Notes: generated from the sequence alone by a model not told the origin. DNA of 6,830 bases from Planctomycetota bacterium (GCA_030607345.1 JAUWKC010000093.1:1-6830); one strand, 5' to 3'. Shown: positions 1-6,710, counted from the first letter of the stretch. Translations and numbers: made by a program.

Positions 1-1094
1 GCGGTCACGATGTCACTTTGATAACCGGACCTGCCCTCGGCCCCGAAGGCGACCTCTACGAACAGGCACAAAACCAAAAATTCAACTTAATAATCCTCGA
101 CAAGCTGAGACGCCAAATCAATCCCTTTAATGACCTGCCGGTCTATTTCCGAATCAAAAAGCTGCTGCGCAGACTTCGGCCCGACATCGTCCACACCCAC
201 TCCGCAAAGGCCGGAATCCTCGGAAGATTCGCCGCTCACGCCTTGAAAGGCGCCTGGGCCCAGGGTCTTCCCGTCGTCGTTCACACAATCCACGGCCTGG
301 CGTTTCATCCCTATCAAAGCAACTGGCTCAACAAATTCTACATCGCTATAGAAAAATCAGCCGCAAAGAAAACCGATTTCTTCATCAGCGTCGCAGACGC
401 AATGACCAGCCAGGCACTCGCCGCCGGAATCGGCAGGCCGCTTCAGTTTCGTACCGCCTATTCAGCCATCGATGAGGATGATTTCTTACAGCCGGTACCG
501 GACGAGCGCAAAAAAGAGTTTCGCCAAAAGTACGAAATCCCCAAAGACGCCGTTGTGCTTGTTACCATTGCACGGCTCTTTATGCTCAAAGGCCACGAAT
601 ATGTCATCGAATCTGCAAGACGCCTTTCACCTCGTTTTCAAAACGCCGTCTGGCTCTTCGTCGGTGATGGTATCCTCGCAGAAAAATTCAAAAAACAGGT
701 AAAAAGCCTTGGTCTCGCCGACAAAATCAAATTTACAGGCCTTTTGCCGCCCGGCCAAATCCCCCTTGCAATACAGTCGTCGGATATCCTCGTGCACTGC
801 TCCCTCAGGGAAGGCCTCGCCAGAACCCTCCCACAGGCTATGCTCTGCGCCAAACCGGCCGTTTCCTTCGACGTCGATGGCGCCGGAGAAGTCGTCAACC
901 AAAACACCGGCCGACTCATCGAACCAAAGAACGTTGACCAACTCACGCAGGCTTGTGCAGAACTGGTTCAAAACGCTATACTAAGAGAGAAACTCGGCCG
1001 GACCGGCAGACAGACCGTAAAAGAAAAATTCGCACCGGAAAATATGGTCGATGCCATCGAACGAATATATACAACGCTAACCAGTGTACCTTGA
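1..1094 (+). CDS. Glycosyltransferase family 4 (GT-B fold), 5'-partial
   Basis: This is probably a retaining sugar-nucleotide-dependent transferase for cell-surface glycan or lipid-linked oligosaccharide synthesis, acting at the cytoplasmic face of the membrane. The frame is open to the left edge: the first full codons (from base 3) read GHDVTLITGP, the usual end of the first beta strand and loop of GT4 enzymes. The true start is therefore upstream, and the TTG at 18 is an internal Leu, not a start. Visible landmarks are DIVHTHSAKAGILGR (about 180-227), VVHTIHG near 275-295, the C-terminal domain opening VVLVTIARLFMLKGHEYVI (about 555-610), FVGDG (657-671) and the donor-site segment REGLARTLPQAM (807-842). 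In the EX7E motif the first Glu (810-812) is present, but the second position is Gln (834-836); I recall this as common in this subfamily. Acceptor and donor are unknown. The gene ends with TGA and no clear terminator follows. Confidence 0.93.
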   Translation, partial: GHDVTLITGPALGPEGDLYEQAQNQKFNLIILDKLRRQINPFNDLPVYFRIKKLLRRLRPDIVHTHSAKAGILGRFAAHALKGAWAQGLPVVVHTIHGLAFHPYQSNWLNKFYIAIEKSAAKKTDFFISVADAMTSQALAAGIGRPLQFRTAYSAIDEDDFLQPVPDERKKEFRQKYEIPKDAVVLVTIARLFMLKGHEYVIESARRLSPRFQNAVWLFVGDGILAEKFKKQVKSLGLADKIKFTGLLPPGQIPLAIQSSDILVHCSLREGLARTLPQAMLCAKPAVSFDVDGAGEVVNQNTGRLIEPKNVDQLTQACAELVQNAILREKLGRTGRQTVKEKFAPENMVDAIERIYTTLTSVP

Positions 1095-1117
1095 TAATCT
1101 TATTGGTTTAGATTCAT

Positions 1118-1121
1118 GGAG
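1118..1121 (+). promoter_or_regulatory. Shine-Dalgarno GGAG for the 32-codon ORF
   Basis: GGAG lies 7 bases before the ATG at 1129, which is good spacing. It is the main reason for taking the short ORF seriously as something that is, or once was, translated. Confidence 0.5.
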
Positions 1122-1128
1122 TAAAGAA

Positions 1129-1227
1129 ATGGAGGAGAAATACCAAAAAAAGCCGAATATTGACATGGCTATTCAAGCCTCCCAAAAATTCGAGTTTTAT
1201 TTTATCGCGATAGTTTTCACCATCTAA
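1129..1227 (+). CDS. Short ORF (32 aa), possibly a truncated small membrane protein
   Basis: The ORF has an ATG with a well-spaced GGAG and ends in TAA. The peptide has a charged start (MEEKYQKKPNIDM), then an amphipathic stretch (AIQASQKFEF), then the start of a hydrophobic segment (YFIAIVFTI) cut off after about nine residues. The pattern 'SQKFEFYFIAIVFT' resembles, from memory, the N-terminus of small bacterial membrane proteins in which the hydrophobic segment continues for another ten or so residues. Past the TAA the same frame reads ILASIL, then CEGILI, and stops at TGA 1264-1266, overlapping the yjbQ ATG by three bases. Two readings fit: a decayed gene whose remainder is lost, or a real tiny peptide. 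I cannot assign a function. Confidence 0.35.
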   Translation: MEEKYQKKPNIDMAIQASQKFEFYFIAIVFTI

Positions 1228-1249
1228 ATTCTGGCGTCCATTTTGTGTG

Positions 1250-1254
1250 AAGGA
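1250..1254 (+). promoter_or_regulatory. Shine-Dalgarno AAGGA for yjbQ
   Basis: AAGGA lies 8 bases before the ATG at 1263 and supports that start. The resulting protein has the usual N-terminal length for the family. Confidence 0.65.
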
Positions 1255-1262
1255 ATTTTGAT

Positions 1263-1679
1263 ATGAAAAGTTACAGAAAAGAGCTCTGGTTCAATACGAA
1301 AAATAGACGGGAATTTATCAACATCACTGCCCAGGTCGAGCGCTGCCTTGACGAAAGCGGCGTCAGTGAGGGCTTCTGCCTGGTCAACGCAATGCACATC
1401 ACCGCCTCGGTCTTTATCAACGACGACGAATCGGGCCTGCACCAGGACTTCGAAACCCTGCTCGAAAAACTCGCCCCCGAAAAACCCTATTCGCAGTATC
1501 GCCATAACGGCTTCGAGGACAATGCCGACGCGCATCTGAAACGCACCATCATGGGCCGCGAAGTCGTCGTCGCCGTCACCGACCGAAAACTCGACTTCGG
1601 ACCCTGGGAGCAAATCTTCTACGGCGAATTCGACGGAAAAAGAAAAAAACGCGTCCTCGTCAAAATCATCGGCCAATAG
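1263..1679 (+). CDS. yjbQ: YjbQ/UPF0047 family protein (secondary thiamine-phosphate synthase enzyme family)
   Basis: A 138-residue, full-length, soluble cytoplasmic protein of the YjbQ/UPF0047 family (PF01894, TIGR00149). Members are small beta-rich proteins that form trimers. The family name comes from weak thiamine-phosphate-synthase activity reported for E. coli YjbQ; the physiological role remains uncertain. Conserved blocks are easy to see: [21 protein letters not shown] (residues 42-62) with likely metal or active-site His45 and His60, [15 protein letters not shown] (79-93) with His81 and His91, and [16 protein letters not shown] (110-125), ending in the typical RVLVKIIG. One oddity is Arg108 in VTDRKLDFG, where I recall a Gly as usual. 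The start is set by the ATG with AAGGA. The gene stands apart from natA by 107 bases and is not next to recognisable thiamine genes, so its neighbours give no pathway clue. Confidence 0.95.
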   Translation: MKSYRKELWFNTKNRREFINITAQVERCLDESGVSEGFCLVNAMHITASVFINDDESGLHQDFETLLEKLAPEKPYSQYRHNGFEDNADAHLKRTIMGREVVVAVTDRKLDFGPWEQIFYGEFDGKRKKRVLVKIIGQ

Positions 1680-1688
1680 TCAATTGAC
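1679..1688. repeat. Perfect 10-bp palindrome GTCAATTGAC at the yjbQ stop
   Basis: The palindrome begins on the last base of the yjbQ TAG. It has no spacer and no T-run, so it is not a typical intrinsic terminator. It could be a dimeric-regulator site for the downstream operon, but a 10-bp palindrome can arise by chance and no second copy was seen in the window. Confidence 0.3.
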
Positions 1689-1705
1689 GTTCGCCAACAA
1701 AACCG

Positions 1706-1734
1706 TTGAACCAGACACGACAATCTAATAAAAT
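1706..1734 (+). promoter_or_regulatory. Candidate sigma70-like promoter for the natAB operon
   Basis: TTGAAC (1706-1711, four of six matches to TTGACA) and TAAAAT (1729-1734, five of six to TATAAT) are separated by exactly 17 bases. Transcription would begin near 1741 and give a leader of roughly 45 bases before the ATG at 1787. The position in the only sizeable gap before natA is sensible. The consensus is a generic bacterial one; planctomycete promoters are poorly characterised, so this is an inference. Confidence 0.4.
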
Positions 1735-1786
1735 TGGACTTCGTGATTTTCCGCCCCGCACAAAGCTGTAATTGAAAGTGCCGTAA

Positions 1787-2569
1787 ATGCTGCAAGTCAA
1801 AGGCCTGACCAAGTTCTTTCGCTGCCCGCGACGAAGGACCCGCCGCCAACAGGACCGGCCTACACACCGCGGAAAAGTCATCTACGCCGTCAGGGACGTC
1901 AGCTTCCGCGCCGAAAGAGGCGCCATCCTCGGCCTGCTCGGACCAAACGGCGCCGGCAAAACCACATTACTAAGGGTACTCTCCACCGGACTCAAACCGA
2001 GTGCCGGAACCGCCGACTTCGACGGCGTCGATGTCGTCAAAAACCCGCTCGAAGTCCGCAGAAAAATCGGCTTTCTTTCCGACAATACCGGCCTTTACGG
2101 ACGCCTCACCGCACGGGAAATGGTCGAGTATTTCGGCAGACTGCACGGAATCAACAGCGCTCGACTAAAACACCGAATCGATGAGCTCTTCGAGCTGCTG
2201 GATATGACCGACTTTGCCGACAGGAAAAACGATACGCTCTCTTCCGGAATGAAACGTAAGGTCTCCATCGCCCGCACCCTCGTACACGACCCCGCCGTCA
2301 TTATTCTCGATGAGCCTACCACCGGGCTCGACGTGGCCGCCGCCGAGGCCATCCTCCAGTTCATCGAATCCCGCAAAACAGACGGCAAAACCGTACTGTT
2401 CTGCACACATCATATGCACGAAGTGGAAAGACTTTGCGACAGAGTAGTTGTTCTTCACCAGGGCAGCCTCCGTTTCCAGGGAAGCCTCGAACAAATGCGC
2501 CGCGACAGCGGACAGATACATCTCGATAAAGCCTTTCTTACTCTCATTGCCTCCGAAGGGAGCCAATAA
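1787..2569 (+). CDS. natA: ABC transporter ATP-binding protein, NatA-like
   Basis: The 260-residue nucleotide-binding subunit of an ABC-2-type exporter, working on the inner membrane face with the permease encoded next. Motifs in order: Walker A GPNGAGKTT (residues 52-60), a Q-loop region reading IGFLSDNTGLYGRLTARE (about 94-111) with no canonical Gln, ABC signature LSSGM (151-155, normally LSGGQ-like), Walker B VIILDEP (171-177) with catalytic Glu176, D-loop GLD (180-182) and H-loop His208 in CTHHM. The 'GLYGRLTARE' and LSSGMKRKVSIARTL forms are typical of NatA/CcmA-like proteins. An Arg-rich insert, CPRRRTRRQQDRPTHRGK (13-30), lies between the first strand and the A-loop region (Tyr33, AVRDVSF). 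The ATG at 1787 has only a weak ribosome site, but MLQVKGLTKFF is the expected beginning. The stop overlaps the natB start (TAATG). The Na+ specificity implied by the name is not established; only the family is. Confidence 0.93.
   Translation: MLQVKGLTKFFRCPRRRTRRQQDRPTHRGKVIYAVRDVSFRAERGAILGLLGPNGAGKTTLLRVLSTGLKPSAGTADFDGVDVVKNPLEVRRKIGFLSDNTGLYGRLTAREMVEYFGRLHGINSARLKHRIDELFELLDMTDFADRKNDTLSSGMKRKVSIARTLVHDPAVIILDEPTTGLDVAAAEAILQFIESRKTDGKTVLFCTHHMHEVERLCDRVVVLHQGSLRFQGSLEQMRRDSGQIHLDKAFLTLIASEGSQ
2558..2562 (+). promoter_or_regulatory. Shine-Dalgarno GGGAG for natB, inside the end of natA
   Basis: GGGAG lies 6 bases before the ATG at 2569 and within the last codons of natA. With the TAATG overlap it indicates translational coupling of the two subunits. 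Confidence 0.65.
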
Positions 2570-3780
2570 TGCTGCACAATATCCGAGTCGTTTATCTCAA
2601 AGAAATGAAAGAAGTCCTCCGCGACAAAAAATCCCTCATCTTTATGGTCCTGCTCCCCACGCTCATCGTACCTCTTATGATGCATTTTATGATTACTTTT
2701 GTGACACGCGCAGAGAAAAAAGCCCGGACCGAAACCCTCACCTACGCCATCTTCGGCGCAGAATTCCTGCCCGAGCTAACCGGCCAGTTTACCCGTGAAA
2801 AAGGCTTTCAAAGACTCGACATCGCCGCGCCAAACGACATCGAATCAGCTATTGCCGAAAACAAAATCAAGTTCGCACTCATCATCCCCGAAGCTGTTCG
2901 CCAACAGAATACAAACACCCGGCAGGTCGCAGTGCAACTCTACTACAACAATGCCGCCATCGCAGGACAAGTCAAAAGCAGGGCGGCAAACGCAATCGAA
3001 AAAGTCAGCAAAAAATGGCGAACCCAACGTCTGGCCGAACTCGGACTCGATTCGCCGCAACAGCAAAAGCATCTGCTAAACCCAATTATCATTGAAGAGC
3101 ACGGCACCGCCGATACACGCGAAGTAATCGGTGCACGCACTGGCGGAATACTTCCCTATCTCTTCATAATCTTCTGCTTCCTCGGCGCGATGTACCCCGC
3201 TATCGACATCGGCGCCGGGGAAAAAGAACGCGGCACACTCGAAACCCTGCTCCTGGCCCCTGTCCCGCGTCGTCATCTCGTCCTCGGAAAATTCCTCGTT
3301 ATCTTCACCACCGGAATCACCGCAGCCCTGCTCAATCTCTCCAGCCTCGGCCTGATGCTACTGCTCAAGGGACGAGAGGTCACCGGCCTGCTCGGAGAAA
3401 TCGTTGAATCAATCAGCATCCTCGACATGCTCCTGGTCGTCATAATCCTCATCCCCACCGCCGTCATATTTGCTTCCCTGCTCCTGAGCGTCTCCATATA
3501 TGCCAAGAGTTTCAAAGAGGCCAGTGCATACTGCGGCCCGCTCAATTTCTTTGTCATTCTGCCTGCCGTCATCGCCTTGCTGCCCTGGGTCCAGTTGAAC
3601 TGGTTCTGGGCTCTCGTACCCATCAGCAATATCTCACTTGCCATAAAGGAGCTCGTAAAAGGCACTATCGACTATCGCATGCTTGCCCTTATTCTTATCT
3701 CCAGTTTTGCAATCGCCGCCGCGCTGCTTACCTTCTGTACAAAGTGGTTCCAGCGCGAAGAGGTGCTTTTCAGAAAATAA
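2569..3780 (+). CDS. natB: ABC-2 type permease, NatB-like
   Basis: The 403-residue integral membrane partner of the preceding ATPase (ABC-2 permease, NatB/ABC2_membrane_3 type). The short cytoplasmic start VVYLKEMKEVLRDKKSL is followed by TM1 (about 22-46), then a large extracytoplasmic domain (about 47-192) with alternating charged and hydrophobic segments. A cluster of further helices follows: TM2 about 193-215, TM3 about 241-266, TM4 about 285-310, one or two helices between 324 and 358, and the last about 370-390. The coupling motif GEKERGTLETLLLAPVPRR (217-235) is the hallmark of NatB-type permeases, and YAKSFKEA (311-318) and LVPISNISLAIKEL (349-362) also fit. Length and topology are normal, so the pair should form a functional A2B2 exporter. 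Substrate is not readable: Na+, lipids, peptides and antibiotics are all handled by relatives. Confidence 0.93.
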   Translation: MLHNIRVVYLKEMKEVLRDKKSLIFMVLLPTLIVPLMMHFMITFVTRAEKKARTETLTYAIFGAEFLPELTGQFTREKGFQRLDIAAPNDIESAIAENKIKFALIIPEAVRQQNTNTRQVAVQLYYNNAAIAGQVKSRAANAIEKVSKKWRTQRLAELGLDSPQQQKHLLNPIIIEEHGTADTREVIGARTGGILPYLFIIFCFLGAMYPAIDIGAGEKERGTLETLLLAPVPRRHLVLGKFLVIFTTGITAALLNLSSLGLMLLLKGREVTGLLGEIVESISILDMLLVVIILIPTAVIFASLLLSVSIYAKSFKEASAYCGPLNFFVILPAVIALLPWVQLNWFWALVPISNISLAIKELVKGTIDYRMLALILISSFAIAAALLTFCTKWFQREEVLFRK

Positions 3781-3806
3781 ATACAAAACCAAAAATCGCA
3801 GGCACT

Positions 3807-6710
3807 ATGAATCTTCTACTCTTTCTTATCCAGGTCTTTGGTGTATCCTGCACCGGCGTAATGGCGCCCGGCCCCGTCACCGCCGCCACCATCTTATCGG
3901 GACAGCGCAGCCGCTATGCCGGTTTCTTTATCGCACTCGGCCACATCGTCGTCGAACTGCCAATCATCCTGCTGATAATCGGAGGGATGCACGGAATACT
4001 CCAGGCAGCTAAAGTCCAGACCACCATAGCTCTGGCAGGGGGTGCTTTGCTCCTTGCTATGGCGATACAAATACTCACCACCCTCAAGACAAACCGCGAA
4101 CCCACCACCCGCGTCCTCAGGGCAGGTCCATTTGTCACAGGCCTAATCCTCTCCGGCACTAATCCTGGTTTTCTCCTCTGGTGGGCTACAGTAGGAGTCA
4201 CCATCGCGCTGCCCGCCAGGCAGTGGCCGGTCCTCGGTTTTGTCCTGTTTACCCTCGTGCACTTCTCGGCTGATTTCGTCTGGCTGATGTTCCTCTCCTG
4301 GGCAAGTTTCAAAGGCGCCGCCGTACTCGGACCGAAAAATCAAAAAATATTTCTCATGGTCTGTGCCCTCTCACTATTTGCCTTCGGCCTGCTCTTCATC
4401 GCAAAATCCCTCACTAATTGGTTTAGACCCCCGGCTGATTCTGTCCTCTGGTTCGAGGCAGAACAATTCCAAAACACGGCAGGATGGTCAAACGATTCGC
4501 AGTTCGTCGACTTTATGGGCTCGCCATATCTGCTCGCTGCGGGTCTCGGCAAGCCTGTAGCCGACGCTTCCACCACCGCCAACATCCCAAAGACCGGAAA
4601 ATATCGCCTCTGGGCGAGGTGCAAAGACTGGTTTCCGACCCACTCGCCGGGGCAATTCCAGATAACAGTCGCCGGCAAAACCTCACCCGTCACATTCGGC
4701 AAAGCAGAAAGCGACACCTGGCAATGGGTCGATGGCGGAACATTCGACCTGCTGACCGGCGACGTCGAAATTCGCCTGCACGACCTGGCCGGTTGGTGGG
4801 CGCGATGCGACGCTATCGTACTCGCACAAGAGAGTTTCATACCCGCCAATGACCTTCAGAATCTGGCCAGACAGCGATTAGAGTATCTGCGCAGCAGCGC
4901 CGCCATAAGCGATATGGCCCCTTATGATGTCGTTGTGGTGGGCGGCGGCCTAGCCGGCTGCGCCGCGGCCGTTTCCGCTGCGAGTCACGGCTGCAACGTC
5001 GCCTTCATACAGGACCGCCCCGTTCTCGGCGGCAACTCGTCCTCAGAAATCCAGGTCCCTGTCATGGGCCATTGTACCTGGTGGAGTTTCAATAAATACG
5101 ACCCCGATGTCACCGGACTCATCGAGCAGTTCTATCCCGAGTTGCACCAGACCGGCCGCTCTAAACAAATCGAGGCCATCGTCCGACGACAAGACAATAT
5201 CGACCTGTTTCTAAATACCAGGGCCACCGGCGTCGAAATGCAGAACCAAAACCGGATTCAATCGGTTCTGGCCCTCGATGTCAACGCGGGCCGACGTATG
5301 CGTTTCACTGCGCCGCTGTTTATCGATTGCACCGGCCATGGCTGGATAGGCTACTATGCCGGCGCCGAATACCGACAGGGTCAGGAATCGCGTGCTGAAT
5401 TCAATGAGTCGCTCGCACCAATAATGCCGGGCAAAAAGACTATGGGCAATAACCTTTACCACGCCGAGTTTCGAACACATAACCAACCCGTTGCTTTTGA
5501 ATGTCCCAAATGGGCGTACCTCTGGACCAAACCAGAGGACTTCGAACCTCTTGACTCAAACCCACGCATCGAGGAAGTTGTTCGACCGAAGAACTTCGAC
5601 CGACCTTCACGCGGCAGGGGCCGGCAGCCCAACCCCGATGATATCAACGGTGCTACATACCATACCTGGTGGGTCGAGTATGGCGGCATACTCGATACAA
5701 TAACCGACGCGGAAGAAATCCGCGACGAACTCTTTAGAATCAGTATAGGCCTGTGGAACTACGCCAAGAACCATAATCCGCAAACCACTCAGAAAAACAA
5801 AAACAGGGAAATGATATGGCTCAACTACGTCTGCGGCGTCCGCGAAAGCCGACGTCTCATCGGCGACTACATAATGAGCCAGAGAGAATACGACCGGCAG
5901 ACCGTCCACAAAGACATCATCGCCTTTACCGATTGGGGCATTGACGTCCACCATCCCCAGGGATTCTGGGTAGAAGGCAACGACTGCATACACGTATACG
6001 GCAACAGACGCGTCGGAATCCCCTATCGCTGCCTCTACTCCAAAAACATCGACAACCTGCTCATGGCTGGACGGTGCATCTCTGTAACGCACATCGCACT
6101 CGGCGGAACGCGAATTATGAGAACCGTTTGTATGACAGGCCAGGCCGCAGGAACCGCCGCCGCTCTCGCACACCAACACGGCACAAGCCCACGAGGTGTT
6201 CACCGCAGCCACGTTCACCAGTTGCAGCAACTCCTGCTCAAGGATGGCTGCTTCTTAATGGGCGTTCCTAATCAAGACCCAGCCGACCTTGCTCGAACCG
6301 CCAAGGTAACCGCCTCGAGTTCAGCAGATAAATTGGAACCGGAAAATGTCAACAATGGCTACAATAGAGTCGTCGCCAACCAGCGAAACGCCTGGGCGAC
6401 CGAGCCAAATGCATCCTTGCCCCAATGGATTCAGCTTCAGATGCCCCAACCCTCCACAATCAACACCGTTCACGTCAGCTTCCAAAAACGTGATTTCAAC
6501 GCAGCCGACTTCACCATAGAGGTATGGACCAAAGGCTCCTTCAAAACCGTCGCGAAGGTCGTCGCAAATCAGCAACGCCGCCGTGTGCTATCCTTCGAAC
6601 CCGTCGAGACGGACAAAATCCGCCTCGTCATAACCAAAGCGTCAGACCAATTCGCTCTTTGCGAAATCCGCATCTATAACGAGCCCGCCCCAGACAATTC
6701 CAGCCAATAG
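3807..6710 (+). CDS. Fusion: LysE-family exporter + carbohydrate-binding-like domain + FAD-dependent oxidoreductase + F5/8C domain
   Basis: 967 residues from ATG 3807; the upstream in-frame GTG 3744 would overlap natB and add 21 unconvincing residues. Residues 1-206 are a complete LysE/RhtB-type transporter: six hydrophobic segments (about 2-30, 38-60, 72-92, 108-135, 140-166, 181-203), APGPVTAATIL (20-30) and GHIVVELP (45-52). Residues about 212-340 (VLWFEAEQFQNTAGWSND...) look like a galactose-binding-like beta sandwich. Residues about 372-790 are an FAD_oxidored-type domain: GGGLAG (379-384) in a Rossmann loop, RPVLGGNSSSE (404-414), and the C-terminal FAD segment NLLMAGRCIS..H.ALGGTRIM (750-771). 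Residues about 828-957 are an F5/8C-like domain, beginning ARTAKVTASSS and ending LCEIRIYNEP. Family members are commonly secreted; here the exporter replaces the signal peptide. The redox substrate is unknown. The ribosome site is weak (AGG 3800-3802). The 26-base gap after natB suggests co-transcription. Confidence 0.9.
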   Translation: MNLLLFLIQVFGVSCTGVMAPGPVTAATILSGQRSRYAGFFIALGHIVVELPIILLIIGGMHGILQAAKVQTTIALAGGALLLAMAIQILTTLKTNREPTTRVLRAGPFVTGLILSGTNPGFLLWWATVGVTIALPARQWPVLGFVLFTLVHFSADFVWLMFLSWASFKGAAVLGPKNQKIFLMVCALSLFAFGLLFIAKSLTNWFRPPADSVLWFEAEQFQNTAGWSNDSQFVDFMGSPYLLAAGLGKPVADASTTANIPKTGKYRLWARCKDWFPTHSPGQFQITVAGKTSPVTFGKAESDTWQWVDGGTFDLLTGDVEIRLHDLAGWWARCDAIVLAQESFIPANDLQNLARQRLEYLRSSAAISDMAPYDVVVVGGGLAGCAAAVSAASHGCNVAFIQDRPVLGGNSSSEIQVPVMGHCTWWSFNKYDPDVTGLIEQFYPELHQTGRSKQIEAIVRRQDNIDLFLNTRATGVEMQNQNRIQSVLALDVNAGRRMRFTAPLFIDCTGHGWIGYYAGAEYRQGQESRAEFNESLAPIMPGKKTMGNNLYHAEFRTHNQPVAFECPKWAYLWTKPEDFEPLDSNPRIEEVVRPKNFDRPSRGRGRQPNPDDINGATYHTWWVEYGGILDTITDAEEIRDELFRISIGLWNYAKNHNPQTTQKNKNREMIWLNYVCGVRESRRLIGDYIMSQREYDRQTVHKDIIAFTDWGIDVHHPQGFWVEGNDCIHVYGNRRVGIPYRCLYSKNIDNLLMAGRCISVTHIALGGTRIMRTVCMTGQAAGTAAALAHQHGTSPRGVHRSHVHQLQQLLLKDGCFLMGVPNQDPADLARTAKVTASSSADKLEPENVNNGYNRVVANQRNAWATEPNASLPQWIQLQMPQPSTINTVHVSFQKRDFNAADFTIEVWTKGSFKTVAKVVANQQRRRVLSFEPVETDKIRLVITKASDQFALCEIRIYNEPAPDNSSQ
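4356..4445 (+). other. Fusion junction between the LysE and oxidoreductase parts
   Basis: This covers codons 184-213. The last LysE helix (MVCALSLFAFGLLFIAKS) runs through LTNWFRPPADS into VLWFEAEQF, the expected first strand of the secreted oxidoreductase. No stop, low-complexity run or repeat marks the join; the linker is only about six residues. An ATG at 4356 (Met184) could in principle start a separate protein whose leader would resemble a signal peptide. It has no Shine-Dalgarno and no basic n-region, and its sequence is fully explained as LysE helix six. Confidence 0.6.

Larger units (their letters stand above)
1095..1262. other. AT-rich intergenic stretch with one short ORF
   Basis: This gap between the glycosyltransferase stop and yjbQ is visibly richer in A and T than the flanking genes. 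It holds a 32-codon ORF (listed separately), a 10-bp palindrome TATCGCGATA (1203-1212) inside that ORF, and a perfect TTGACA hexamer (1160-1165) that lacks a good -10 box at 16-18 bp. A weak 5-bp inverted repeat AATCT/AGATT (1096-1100 and 1110-1114) follows the upstream stop without a T-run, so it is not a convincing terminator. No RNA gene was recognised. Confidence 0.6.

Noticed and set aside
18..20. TTG at 18 as the glycosyltransferase start
   Set aside because: The in-frame codons before it (GHDVT) complete the normal GT4 first-strand motif, so the gene is cut by the window edge.
1096..1114. Inverted repeat AATCT/AGATT after the glycosyltransferase as a terminator
   Set aside because: The stem has only 5 AT-rich base pairs with no T-run after it.
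1160..1165. Perfect TTGACA hexamer as a -35 box for yjbQ
   Set aside because: No acceptable -10 hexamer lies 16-18 bases downstream (only AAAAAT-like sequence).
1224..1676. 150-codon open frame on the - strand opposite yjbQ
   Set aside because: It is a mirror of a well-conserved gene; its acidic, low-complexity product looks like a complementary-strand artefact.
3744..3806. GTG start at 3744 extending the fusion protein by 21 residues
   Set aside because: It lies inside the end of natB, has no ribosome site, and adds a charged segment (MVPARRGAFQKINTKPK) ahead of the natural LysE start MNLLLFLIQVFG.
5607..6230. 207-codon open frame on the - strand
   Set aside because: It lies wholly opposite conserved FAD-domain coding sequence, shows no recognisable motif and is explained by codon bias of the + strand gene.
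4356..6710. Separate oxidoreductase gene starting at Met184 with a signal-peptide-like leader
   Set aside because: There is no Shine-Dalgarno, the n-region lacks basic residues, and the hydrophobic stretch is needed as the sixth helix of the LysE domain. Kept only as a caution in the junction entry.
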